NCBI GenBank assembly: GCA_010909165.1
Contig: MU008151.1
Span: forward strand, 1-64,000
Source: Anthoceros angustus
Taxonomy: Eukaryota > Streptophyta > Anthocerotopsida > Anthocerotales > Anthocerotaceae
Reading direction: 5' to 3'
DNA: 64,000 nt
Numbering within the stretch: the first letter of the stretch is position 1; each line of letters begins with the position of its first letter. Below are positions 23,912 through 34,122 of this stretch, piece after piece. The notes beneath the pieces are model-generated. The model was given only the letters and a program-made list of their open reading frames with translations, was not told the DNA's origin and did not search any database. The translations under genes and the position numbers were made by a program.

Positions 23912-25274
23912 ATGGAGTTGGTTGCAGCTGCAACGTGGTGGACCGTTCTGGCAGTCTTGTTGTTGGGGAGTGCTTCCTCCTGCGGTGCCGCCGTGAACAG
24001 CAGCAATGTGGGCAGCCTTGCGTGGCCTGGCCCGTTGGATATCCTCAACGTCGGGGGAACGTACGGCTGGAACATCCCGCCCAACGGGACCTTCTTCACC
24101 GAGTGGGCGGATGGGAGCATGCCGGACGCTGCAATTGGGAATGTGTTAGGTCGGAGCTCTTGTCCTGCTAGCCTGAGTTTGGGTTTACAGCACACCTCCT
24201 GCTTGCCTCACTGAGGCGCCGTTGCCACAGTCTTCAGGTCCAATCCAGGCTCCAACAGTAGCGTCGTTGTCTTCACCACCAGTGACCCGTCCGTAACCGC
24301 TCAAAACATATGCCAGAACAAGAATGTGGCAGGGTCCTCTTGGGGGACCAACCATTTCACGACTCAAGTCAGCCTCATCTTGCTCAAGGCTGGGGTCACG
24401 TACTGGTTTGTGTCAGGGTATGGAGGGGACTGTGAGGCTGGGATGGCCTTCAAGGTCACGGTGAGTCAGGGATCTGTTCCTGATGTCACACAGAGGGATG
24501 TTGGCGTGGCCTACAATGTGGAGTATTCTGATACCAGTGGGGCGAAGGTTTCTGGCTTCGGCTCTTTGATAGCACACCAGCCTGCATCATTTGACAACTC
24601 GTCTGCCAATGCAGGGAGGTATTTCAACGGAGATGCCTTGAGTAAGTAGATTTGTCTCCAACAAGCTTCAGCTCTGAGTTGCAGGGGCCGGTTTAACATG
24701 ACGTGAATTATGGTCGTTTCTGTACTCCAGATATCGCTTTCTTTGAGTACAACAAACTGTTTGTGAGTGCAAAATCGGGGGGTGAGGCCTCCTGCCAGAA
24801 TTTTGATACACAGATTTCTCTTGGCGGTGGACTCTCCACGAATTCCTCCAACAATTTGCTGTATCTGAGTGTGTTCCTTAGAGTATCCGATGGTGATCAC
24901 TACTCCTACTTCTTGTCGGCCACCGATAACTGCGATCAAGGGATCAAAATAGTAGACCTCTCCATCCGAAAAACGTCCGCTGCAGGTCAGAGCTTCTCAA
25001 ACTAGGCGGGAGCATAGATGTTTCTACCAGCCCTGCTTACAGGTGTCACTCCCTCAATGGGTGCAGGTACTTGTTCCGAGAATCCAGGATCGCCGTACAT
25101 CTGTTCACATGCAAGCACAATTTCAGGTTCGGCTGACACTGTCTTCCAATATGATATGAACATGCATGTTTCTTACCTGTTCAGTAAAGAAAAGGGTGGT
25201 GGCTTGCAGGTTACAAACTGCTGATCGGCTCTTCCTTTCTCTTCGTTATTCATCTTTTTGTGGTGTGCTTATGA
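23912..25274 (+). CDS. Phytocyanin-like two-domain protein, probably GPI-anchored
   Basis: Exons: 23912-24149, 24231-24641, 24731-24985, 25067-25126, 25210-25274, giving 342 residues. A signal peptide (MELVAAATWWTVLAVLLLGS) leads to domain 1 (LNVGGTYGWNIPP to GGDCEAGMAFKVTV) and a second, degenerate module. Then come GTCSENPGSPYIC and a last exon ending LLIGSSFLFVIHLFVVCL, a GPI-type or membrane tail. No complete copper site is present. The acceptor of exon 2 is taken at 24230, so that FRSNPGSNSS follows the conserved GNVL, matching the paralogue at 14743-16125. All four introns are phase 1 and fall at the same places as in that paralogue. Confidence 0.8.
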
Positions 25275-25481
25275 TTGGAAGCTACATGATTAGCACGACT
25301 GAAGGATCAGATGTAGACACAATAATTTGTACATTTCACTGTGGTGTGTAATTACTTTCCGGATTGTGCTACAACATTACTGAACTTTGACTGCCAAGAT
25401 GGAAATTGGATGGAAACTTCCCTACTGTTCCCTCCTGCAAATAACTAGCGTAGTTCAAGATTCCACAACTTGGACTCTACT

Positions 25482-26755
25482 TCAATCAAGTTGGATGGAG
25501 ACTTTCCCCAAAGCTCTTCCCTTCTGCAAGTAGCTGAACGCTTCCAGCACATCAGTGAACTTGTAGGGCGAGGTTGGGTCTTGGATGGGCTTCACTGTTC
25601 CGTTCTCAAAGTAGGGGTTCAACCGGGTCAAGTTGGCTCCAGAAGGAACGAGACTGAAGGGCTGGAAGTTTGGTGCCAGGTTTTGAAATTCGGCTACTGC
25701 AGCACCAACACCTCCCTCTTTCAGAACCTGTACACCCTTGGCTGACTCTCCTGCAGAGAGAGAAGTCCCGATCACGCTTGTCAACACGCAACGACCGGAC
25801 TTTGCAGACTCTCAGGGTCCATAAGAAGGTGAGCATAGCCAACTCATCAGTACCGTTAGTGAACTCACCAATGGTATCGAACACGAAATCGTACTTCTGA
25901 GGCAGCTCCCAATAGTTGGTTTTACTGTAATCTATTGCAACGTCTGCACCAAGGCTTTTGATAAACTCCTGCTTCGCGCTGCTTGCTGTTGCTGCGATGA
26001 GCGAGGCTTTGAATTCATGTTTCGCAAGCTGGAATATACACGACAAGAGTGAGGAACAGAAAGTGCAGGCTCCTCCAAGCAATGTCCGGATCAAAAGCGG
26101 TATCAACAACAGTACCTGGATGGCAACAGAGCCCACACCCCCGGCACCCCCAACAATGAGCACCGACTGCCCAGGCTTGAAATTAGCGATGTCAAAGGCA
26201 TGCTGCGCAGTGAGAGCAGCTACAGGAAGGCCTGCAGCCTCCACGAAGCTCAAGTTCTTGGGCTTGAAAGCGACCAGCTTCTCTTCTACCGCAACGTGCT
26301 CTGCTAGTGTCCCGAACCTCTTGGGTTTCACAATCGAGCTCTCGTGCACATCGGCATAAACTTCGTCCCCCTCCTTGAAGCCTTTCACATCCTTCCCCAC
26401 CTTCACCACTATCCCCGCCACGTCGTAACCGGGGACGTGCTGCTCAGTCACACGAAAAAATGCAATACGGAATCAGAGAGAGCAAAGCCGCCTCCAAAGT
26501 TCCCACAGCGCAACATTAAAATCTGATTAGAGTGGTTGGCCAGCTTACCGGAATTTCAGAATCAACAGCTGCAAATTTTCCTCCAGCTCGCGCAGAGTCG
26601 ATTGGGTTGAGACTGGCAGCCTTCACCTTAATCAGCACCTGGTCGTCGGCCACCTCTGGCACCTCTACGTTGTCCTCCAATTTGAGGACCTCCTGAATGG
26701 GGCCATACTTCCGGTAGATCCAAGCTCTGTGTGTCTCGGGCACTTGATACGCCAT
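25482..26755 (-). CDS. Zinc-independent alcohol dehydrogenase / quinone oxidoreductase-like (MDR family)
   Basis: Exons (- strand): 26549-26755, 26116-26439, 25869-26028, 25482-25750, giving 319 residues, the usual size for plant enone/quinone oxidoreductases. The N-terminal GroES-like half has VLKLEDNVEVPEV, QVLIKVKAASLNPID and VPGYDVAGIVVKVG. The Rossmann half has VLIVGGAGGVGSVAIQLAK, the NADPH-binding motif. The structural and catalytic zinc ligands of true alcohol dehydrogenases are absent. Known relatives reduce alpha,beta-unsaturated carbonyls, for example furanone enone oxidoreductase or plastid alkenal reductase. No clear transit peptide is seen in MAYQVPETHRAWIYRKYG, so it is probably cytosolic. 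The exon 2 acceptor could be 3 nt either way (CAGCAC). Confidence 0.88.
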
Positions 26756-27136
26756 GGTCTCCGATTCTGTCGGTCGATACTCTACACACCACAATTCGAC
26801 GGAGCACCTTTGTACTGACTCACACCAAAGCTTGACACCCACTTGCATTATATGGGGGATTGGGCCACCTAAAATCTATGAAACTTCGCGAGAAGCTTCC
26901 TCGCACCTCCCACTGCTTGTGAGAACATTAGAGCTGCCCGCTTCGGAACATTAGACCTGACCAGGTGCATACAGAATTTACAGGAGAATATCCCTCTGCA
27001 TTTAACACATAGGCTTGAGGTTGTGCACGACCACGACGTTAGGAATTAGGATCACGCAGGACGCTGCTCCTACAGAGAGTCCAAGGCGACGACAATCCTT
27101 TTTAATATTATCTTGGGTCCCCGTGAAGGGGGGTGG
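26756..27136. other. Intergenic
   Basis: This contains the promoter of the oxidoreductase gene and the 3' flank of the U2 gene. No ORF of note. Confidence 0.4.
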
Positions 27137-27331
27137 GGTGCGCCTGGCAATGGACGTAGTGCAATACCAAAGCGACGCGCCCAGGGCCGAGGTAGCAAGC
27201 CACCCCATGAGGCCATGGCCCCTGAAAGAAATTAGATTAATATCATGTGAGTCGATGACCCACGTATCAGATATTAAACTGATAAGAACAGATACTACAC
27301 TTGATCTTAGCCAAAAGGCCGAGAAAGGTAT
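27137..27331 (-). ncRNA. U2: U2 spliceosomal snRNA (copy 1)
   Basis: The minus strand begins ATACCTTTCTCGGCCTTTTG and continues through the branch-point recognition sequence GTAGTATCTGTTCTTATCAG and the Sm region. It ends with stem-loop IV (GGTATTGCACTAC) and GCGCACC. Length is about 195 nt, as expected. U2 pairs with the intron branch point in the major spliceosome. Upstream on the minus strand are ATCCCATATTG (about 27390), close to the plant USE (RTCCCACATCG), and an AATAAAAAA TATA-like element about 30 nt before the start. This spacing is typical of plant RNA polymerase II snRNA genes, so the copy is probably transcribed. Confidence 0.95.
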
Positions 27332-27385
27332 GAAGCTTACCGGTTAGCGTCCGTTTTTTATTGCCGCCCGACGACGCTGGTCATT

Positions 27386-27397
27386 TCGTGGACAATA
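27386..27397 (-). promoter_or_regulatory. Plant snRNA upstream sequence element (USE) of U2 copy 1
   Basis: ATCCCATATTG on the minus strand lies about 60-70 nt before the U2 5' end and differs from the plant consensus RTCCCACATCG at two positions. It works together with the TATA-like A/T stretch closer to the gene. The second U2 copy has a similar CCCCATATTG at the same distance. Confidence 0.6.
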
Positions 27398-27503
27398 TGG
27401 GATATTGATTCCAGGCCCTTGTACACGAACTTGTCCGGTGTAGGGGCTCGGTGATTTTGATGCGGGTGCGTGGGCTGGGCGTGCGATTTTTCGCCGAGCG
27501 GCT

Positions 27504-29451
27504 ATGGGTCGAGAGTGCGAAGTCTGCAAGGACAGGCGAGCTGCTCTTCGACGGCCCAAGACAGCGCAGCAGGTGATTTCCTTGACGGTGTGGAATAATC
27601 TGCTCCTTCACAAGGATCAACAGCTCTGACAGTACACTCTTCCATGTTGCAGATTTGCCGGGAGTGCTTTTACAGTGTGTTTGAAGAGGAGATTCACAAC
27701 ACGATTGTGGAGAATTCCCTTTTCAAGCCGGGGGAACGTGTGGCCATAGCTGCGTCGGGTGGTAAAGGTGGGTGTTGGCAAGTTGGAACGTGTTTGTGTT
27801 TGGCTTTCAGATTCTTACTCATGATACAACTTGCAGATTCTACTGTGTTGGCACATGTGCTAACGGAGCTGAACAGGAGGCACAAGTATGAGCTGGATTT
27901 GTTCCTCCTTTCAGTTGATGAGGGTATTACAGGTTACAGGGATGACTCGCTTGAGACTGTGAAACGAAATGAAGTCCAGGTACATTAGGGCTTTGTCAGT
28001 GGCCATGCTGTGATTCTGGTTTCAGGTTAGGATGGTCCTTTCGTGTGACTGGTCTTCGTCTCCTTGGGTTTGCAGTATGGGGTTCCGCTGGAGGTGGTCT
28101 CCTATAAGCAGCTCTATGGATGGACTATGGATGAGATTGTCAAGGAAATAGGTCGGAAAAACAACTGCACTTTTTGCGGAGTATTTCGTCGCCAGGTAAC
28201 AACTGTTTCGGAAGATGGGCAGTCATGCGTTTGGTGTGATGCCGATTTGGCCTGGCCATTCATGTTGCATCAGCATGTTATTCACAGGGGAACTCCTAGC
28301 AGCTGTGAGAGTTTTACTGGACTGTTCCTGTGTTCCTAGGCCTTGGATAGAGGAGCTGCACTGATGCGGGCCGATAAAATGGCAACAGGTCATAATGCAG
28401 ATGATATGGCAGAGACAGTGTTGCTCAACATTTTGAGAGGGGATATTGCTCGGTACTACGTGCTGAACTTGTTTGAGCTTCTTCATGTGTGTTAAAGGGT
28501 GTGATAGCATGTTGTCTTCACAACTGTAGTTTCAGCACCAGTGACTAATGACACGCACAGGCTGCAGAGGTGCACGTATATCACAACTGGAGAAGATGGA
28601 GCTCTGCCTCGCTGCAAGCCTTTCAAGTACACTTATGAAAAGGAGATCGTCATATATCCTACTAGTAGGCTCTGAAGGATTTTTGTTGAATCGTTGTAAG
28701 GTTCCCTTTTTCTTTCATGGCATGTTGCACAGTTCCATGGTATGTTGGCTCCTTAACAATGCTGCACGTACGCATACTTCAAGAAGCTGGACTACTTCTC
28801 TACTGAATGTAAGCCAACGGCCTAGAAACCCTTCCTTCGCTGTGTGGCTTGTGAAGTTGTTGCAGTCAAGCTCAGCTACTTTATCAGTGAGGCGGGTTAC
28901 AAGGCTCTAATGTGTGTGCAGGTATCTATTCACCAAATGCCTATCGAGGCTTTGCTCGAGAATTTATTAAGGACTTGGAGCTCGTAAGGTGAGCTGAGGG
29001 TTGTCAAGTTGTGAATTCAGCTCCTGGTTGAAACGCTGGTATCAGTCTAGTGACCCGTGTATGTGGTGAGGATGGTTAGACCCCGAGCAATTCTGGACAT
29101 CATCAGGTCTGCGGAAAGATTCAGAATTTCTTCCACGGCAAGAATGCCGGAGCAAGGCGTCTGTGGGCGCTGTGGGTACATATCCAGCCAGGTAATTGCA
29201 GTATAAGGTTCTCTTGGTGATGAGATTTGTTGGAGGGAAAACGGTCGTGAGTGACGAGAATTGTGGTGTGACAGACATTGTGTAAGGCCTGTGTGCTATT
29301 AGATGGCCTCAATAAGGGCCAACCACGGCTTGGTATCAGCCGAACAAGAGGATCCAAGAACGTCATGACTGGAAAGTTGTCAGCAGGAGTAGCGAAGAAG
29401 CTGGAAGAGGCTAAGCTGGATAATAGTCCAGACACCTATCTCGATTTTTAA
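27504..29451 (+). CDS. CTU1: Cytoplasmic tRNA 2-thiolation protein 1 (CTU1/NCS6)
   Basis: Ten exons: 27504-27572, 27653-27767, 27837-27979, 28076-28195, 28340-28452, 28561-28653, 28768-28808, 28922-28988, 29080-29191, 29275-29451. They give 349 residues, the normal length. The protein thiolates U34 of tRNA-Lys, -Glu and -Gln, using sulfur carried by URM1, together with CTU2. Visible marks are [16 protein letters not shown] at the N-terminus, the PP-loop SGGKDST for [29 protein letters not shown], and the C-terminal zinc-type [16 protein letters not shown]. Between exons 6 and 7 the only join that restores [14 protein letters not shown] is an AT-AC intron (28654-28767) with U12-type signals. 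The other introns are GT-AG. Confidence 0.93.
28654..28767 (+). other. AT-AC (U12-type) intron in CTU1
   Basis: The intron starts ATATCCTACT (U12 5' consensus ATATCCTT) and ends TGCAC. It has TCCTTAAC (consensus TTCCTTAAC) at about 28750-28757, roughly 11 nt before the 3' end, the usual distance for the minor spliceosome. Splicing here gives GTC-AT|G-TAC, coding V-M-Y in a block conserved in CTU1. No GT-AG alternative in this interval keeps the frame. Confidence 0.85.
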
Positions 29452-30135
29452 TTGGCCCTGTTCTATCTCAGTAGACAAGCTTGCGTCCCGTCGGTTCAGT
29501 GCTGCTCACCAAGACAGGAAGACCGGATGTTATATTTCTTGGTCGACTGTACAAATGTCCCCTTCCCACAGTCTTGATCCGTCCTTGAGAAGGTCGCCAC
29601 CCAAGAGTTTGTGGCGTGTACGCGCCCGCACTGTTCACAGCAACTTCCATCCGTATAGCTAGCCGCCAAGACACTAAAACACCTTTCCAGTTCATGTCAA
29701 GCTTCCCAAGATCAATTCAATGAGTCAGCAACAAAGAGGACGGACACGACATCCAGGTCAAAGGTTGGCTGGCACCTGTACCGTGTGGGCCAAAGTTGAC
29801 CGTGATGCCTGCTGGATCTGAAGGCCGGCCTCCAAGACTTGAGTCACGCAGCCTATGTGGTGCAGGCAGGCACTGCAGCCCAGGCCCCCTTGTGTCGGTT
29901 AACCGGTAGGAGGACACAAGTACATGTGATACACTGTAAGCACACACACTGCCATCCCATGCTTCCGAGCTGGAAGCAACCCACCACCTAAAGCGCTCAT
30001 GAATCAATGTCTATCATGGCCTAGGCTACAGCGCATTCAATGTACAACTGCTCCCACCGACTCTGTTCTGCCTGCCATGTGATAGGCACAAGCAATGGGT
30101 GCGGGACTTCGAGTCTGACATCTGCCACCGAACTC
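29452..30135. other. Intergenic, possible small unrecognised minus-strand exon
   Basis: This lies between the convergent CTU1 and thioredoxin-like genes. A minus-strand ORF at 29468-29695 (ending GRKLVY) and open sequence at 29780-29900 (containing DPAGITVNFGPHG) look coding-like and have possible splice sites. I recognise no family and cannot build a full gene. Confidence 0.25.
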
Positions 30136-31096
30136 TCAGCTTTCATCTTCCACTGCAGGGACCCGTTCCGTGTGCTTGTAAATAGCGGCCAGTATTCTAC
30201 TCTTCTCTCGGGTGGGGAATGCCTCAACCAACTCCCCATTCTTGTAAAAGTGGAACAACGGTACAGCCTGTCACAGAAGCGCTCATAACTGCGTTGGTGC
30301 ACATACATACATACTTACTGAAACGACACACAGCAGAAGCATCCCAGGAGTCCAGTCTTCATTCACACATGCCAGTCATTCCCAGAGGCAAGCCAAACTC
30401 CGCGTAAACACATCCATCATACCCGAATTTTGAAACCTGCTGCAACCTCAGACTGCTCCTCATACTCGTCCATGACCTACAGTGCGCTTCAGTTAGCTTT
30501 CCCCTTGAATCCACACTACTGCAAAAGTCGGGTACACCTGCCAAGGATGCTACCACTCAGTTTCGAAAGTGGCTCCTCACATTATGCTTGAGGAAGATGA
30601 CAGGTGCATTGCCGTTGCCAGCCCCTTTACAAAGCTTGATGAAGCCTTTCTCGATATACTTGCAGCTGCCACAAGCTGTCCGATAGAAGTCCACCACAAC
30701 TAGGGAATTGTCCAACTTCGACTCTGCCAGAATCTGTTCAAACTCGCTGCTGGTTTTGAACTCCCTCACGCAATCCACAGGACAGGTACCCTCATCGTCG
30801 TCATCATCCTGCATCAAGGCCCTTCGAGCTTCCTCCTCTGCCTTTTGCTTTCTATACCTAGCAGAATTCAGAAGTGCTCTAGGGCTTGATGAGAGACTAG
30901 GGCAGTCCCTCATCAAGACCTTGATCCCTCCCTGTTCCATCATCGCATCCAACCGTAGCCCCATCATTCTATCACTGCGACATATTCTGGTAAGAGAATA
31001 AGGTATGGCTTGCCGGAACCAGGATGAACAGACGGGCGTGTCTGACTGAACAGATGGGCAACAAAAACCTACAGCTGCCGAGGATGAGCCTGCCAT
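30136..31096 (-). CDS. Plastid thioredoxin-like protein (TRX-like 4 type)
   Basis: Exons (- strand): 30581-31096, 30423-30476, 30136-30267, giving 233 residues. The N-terminal 60 residues are rich in Ser, Arg and Cys with few acids and look like a plastid transit peptide. The thioredoxin fold follows: VVVDFYRTACGSCKYIEKGF, with active site CGSC in place of WCGPC, then APVIFLKHN, DEYEEQSEVA and VPLFHFYKNGELVEAFPTRE. The preceding Trp of classical thioredoxins is replaced by Ala. This matches the plant plastid thioredoxin-like group of which Arabidopsis At1g07700 is my remembered example. It probably acts as a disulfide reductase or oxidase in chloroplasts; targets are unknown. An open stretch upstream of the Met is tandemly repeated DNA and is left out. 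Confidence 0.85.
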
Positions 31097-31177
31097 GACC
31101 TCCACTTGAAGGCTGAGATGGAAATTGAATTCGATCCACCAGATCGCTGAGCACCTCCAACTCACTCCAGTGCTGAT

Positions 31178-31402
31178 AGCTAGCTGCACCTCGATTGACG
31201 TCCAGAAAGGTAGGAAATCCTGACAAGCACAAAACCTCCACTTGTGAGGCTTTATCGTGAAGAGTGCGGATTGCGCAAAGCAGCAAAATGATTTTGCACC
31301 TGGATTAACAGCACTCAGAAAGGTGGGAAAATCCTGATCAGTACAATTCCGCCACTCCAATCGTGAAACTCACCGTGAAGAGTGCAGATTCCGCAAGCGG
31401 GC
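31178..31402. repeat. Diverged tandem duplication (about 113 bp, two copies)
   Basis: Two copies (about 31178-31288 and 31291-31402) share CAGAAAGGT-GGAAA-TCCTGA, then CACAA/TACAA, CCACT, and CGTGAAGAGTGC-GATT-CGCAA. They lie just upstream of the thioredoxin-like gene and could affect its promoter. The copies differ at many positions, so the duplication is not recent. Confidence 0.6.
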
Positions 31403-31990
31403 AATGACTGGCCGACATCGCTGATATTCTTCAGATATTTTCTTGGAACGGAGCACTTGTCCGGAAGTGGTGCTTTGTGGGACTCAGCATCACCAAAACA
31501 GGTGCTTATATAATCTCAAACATGGTGTCTAATAATCAGACAATAAAGAAGGGGCTGACTTTACCTCGTCTGCTGGTGTACCAACGTATGTACTTTGTCC
31601 TGCCTGCCTGCAGGCTTTCTTTCACCTACCTCTGTCGTTGGCCGCTCTTGCTTTGAGCACCCTAGATAACTATATATATGGATATATTATATTATATTAT
31701 ATATGGATATATTATATTATATTTATAATGACGTGATCTTTATTTGTTGCCAATGCCAATTGAAGTATTTGGTTGCTAGTTTATAGGAGCTACATGCAGT
31801 ACATGCATATGAGTTCTTCATATAGTATTTAGTTATATGTCCTATAATCTTTTTTTGTTGACACATGAGGCGCACTATGCTATGGTGTACTCAATGCTCA
31901 CTTCTAAAAAGTTTGTTTGTGAGTGTTGTAAGTATGGAAAAAGTTCCCCAACTCATCCTCCTGGGGTACCTAACGCACACATCTCAAATA

Positions 31991-32090
31991 TTTGCGTACA
32001 TTGGGTTAGGGTTGCATTAGGGTTTGCGTACATTGGGTTAGGGTTGCATTAGGGTTTGCGTACATTGGGTTAGGGTTGCATTAGGGTTTG
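31991..32090 (+). repeat. Three perfect 32-bp tandem units carrying plant telomere-like TTAGGG motifs
   Basis: The unit starts TTTGCGTACATTGGGTTAGG and finishes GTTGCATTAGGG. It repeats three times without change and then begins a fourth time. Each unit has GGGTTAGGGTT and TTAGGGTTT, resembling the plant telomere repeat TTTAGGG. It is a short interstitial array in an AT-rich region, not a chromosome end, since genes continue on both sides. Confidence 0.85.
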
Positions 32091-32182
32091 ACAGCCGTTG
32101 TCGACCTTATTAACATGCAAACATGTTGACAATGCAATGCACCCTAAACTCGGCCTAGTAGCTTCACCATTTGAAGCAGGCC

Positions 32183-32346
32183 TGGCAACTCTCGAAAGCG
32201 CCGTAGGAGACTGAAAATTGAAATGGAGCCATGAGGCAAGGCAACTCTCGATAGCGCCGTAGGAGACTGAAAATTGAAATGGAGCCATGAGGCAAGGCGG
32301 TTTGCTTTCAACACCCTCAAAATTGAAATGGGAGCCATGAGGCAAG
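32183..32346. repeat. 57-bp tandem repeat, two full copies and a partial third
   Basis: The unit GGCAACTCTCGA(A/T)AGCG then CCGTAGGAGACTGAAAATTG and AAATGGAGCCATGAGGCAA occurs at about 32183-32239 and 32240-32296. A partial copy of the right half lies at about 32320-32346. The full copies differ at one base, so the duplication is young. Confidence 0.8.
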
Positions 32347-33229
32347 GTTCTTCAAGTGCATGTTCACATGTGCCATATGTAGATGAGAATACACATAGAT
32401 ACAATATTAAGGAGAGAGTGCAGAAAAGTTTTTGTATGAAACCTTGGAATTGGGTACACCATATTATGCACCCATATAAACTTATCATATAGAACAATGC
32501 AAATTCATCATTGTTGTGCCCTATCAATCCACCCCATATATAATGACAATCTTATGATCCAAAGGTCAGCTCTACGATAGATATATATGAATAATAATAT
32601 AGTGCAGATACTATCTAATAAAAAATATAATGAACTCAAAGATATAAATATAAATTATAAATGTGAGTCAACTATATACCTATACATATTTCAAGTCCGA
32701 GACCGAGATATTTGTGAGGACAAATATACTCCCGAACAAGGCAGATAGAATCCACATAGGTATCCCACACAGCGAAGGCAGTAAAAAATATTAAAAAAAG
32801 CCGTGAAAGAAAAAACAATATGGATGCGTGAGAGCACGGAAGCGTGGCCCGTGGGTACTTGATAGGCGATTCCAAGCACAAGTTCCGGTGGCGCTCCAGG
32901 TGGCGCGCCGCCGCTTCCGCCTCCAGGTTGTGGCCGCGTATGAGTACATATTAGGGCTCCCAAAAGCGGGAGGGACCTACTGTTTGGATTTGCCAATTTG
33001 GGACACTGCTGATATGTTTGGGATCTTTGCTATTCTGGGGGAACGCCAACTGCATGGCAGGCGCCAATACACCGGACAACCTGCAGCTTTCGGTCTTCCG
33101 TGCATACATGCATGACTGAAAACCCGATTATCATGCCTCGGACCATGAGCACAAGAAAGTGTCAAATGGACGCACATCTATAACAACGCTGTTATTAAGC
33201 ATCCTGCGCTTCGCTCGGTACTCAGATCG

Positions 33230-33306
33230 GATGCCTGAAGGGAAGATGCGGTGCCTGAAGGGAAGATGGGGTGCCTGAAGGGAAGATGCGGTGCCTGAAG
33301 GGAAGT
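33230..33306. repeat. 20-bp minisatellite, four copies
   Basis: The unit GTGCCTGAAGGGAAGATGCG repeats four times with single-base changes. No coding role is evident. Confidence 0.85.
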
Positions 33307-34122
33307 GGAAGCCCCTGGGCAAGTAGCTTACACACATCACCATGGTACAAGAGTTGTTAAGTAGCAAGGCTTGAATAAATGTGTTTTTCTTCTTGTATAA
33401 TATATGTTATTTTTTCTTTTCTTTGTGTATGGCGACGCCTGGACGCATAATGCGCTATGGGCATATGGGGAGACCGAGAACCGGCAGAGGGCCGGAGGCG
33501 GACCGTGGTCGTACCAGTACCAGCGCCGGGAGGAGAGCCATATATAGTTCCGCCAGTGCGTAGTGCCCATTACCTCCCTCCTGCATGCGGGTTCGATCTG
33601 GGTGTGGTATAGCCCAGGTACGACGCACCCACTGCGCCTCGGGGGGCCTCTTGGACGCCGGAACGTGCTCCTTAAAAAGCTCTCCCCTCTTCCTGGCTCT
33701 CCTCTTTTCGGGAGAGCTACAGACTTGTACTTGGCATTCGCGGAAACACGCCTCGCGATTCTTCGTCTCCTTCCGGGGGAAAGGAGGCGCGACGCGAGTC
33801 CAGGCCACGCGCGGCACGGCCGCGTCCAGCTCCAGCTCCAGCTTTGCTCCAGCTTTGCTCGCTGCGTGCGTCTCCTCCAGCGGCGCCGGGGTCTGGTCTG
33901 GTCTGCTCTGGCCAGGCCCGTTCATTTCGGTGCTGGGTCGTGAGGCGCAGGCGCAGGCGCAGGCGCAGGCGCGGCGCGGGGCGAGTCGCCGGATTCGGGC
34001 TCGCTCTCAGGCCGATCCGAGGCCGCGGCGTCTCATGGACGCGGAGACCCGTGTCTTGTAGCAGCAGCCGGGAGGAGAGCTCCGGCGGCTCGGGCTGGTT
34101 GCGGAGGCGCGCGGGCCGCGAC

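Larger units (their letters stand above)
31403..34122. other. AT-rich intergenic region, then GC-rich promoter and 5' UTR of the H+-ATPase
   Basis: From 31640 to about 32830 the DNA is AT-rich, with TATATTATAT stretches and several short tandem repeats (listed separately). From 33590 it becomes GC-rich. A TATA-like CATATATAG at about 33539-33547 could start a 5' UTR of over 500 nt for the H+-ATPase. That leader includes CGCAGG hexanucleotide repeats at about 33946-33975 and several upstream ATGs. I see no separate protein-coding gene. Confidence 0.5.
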
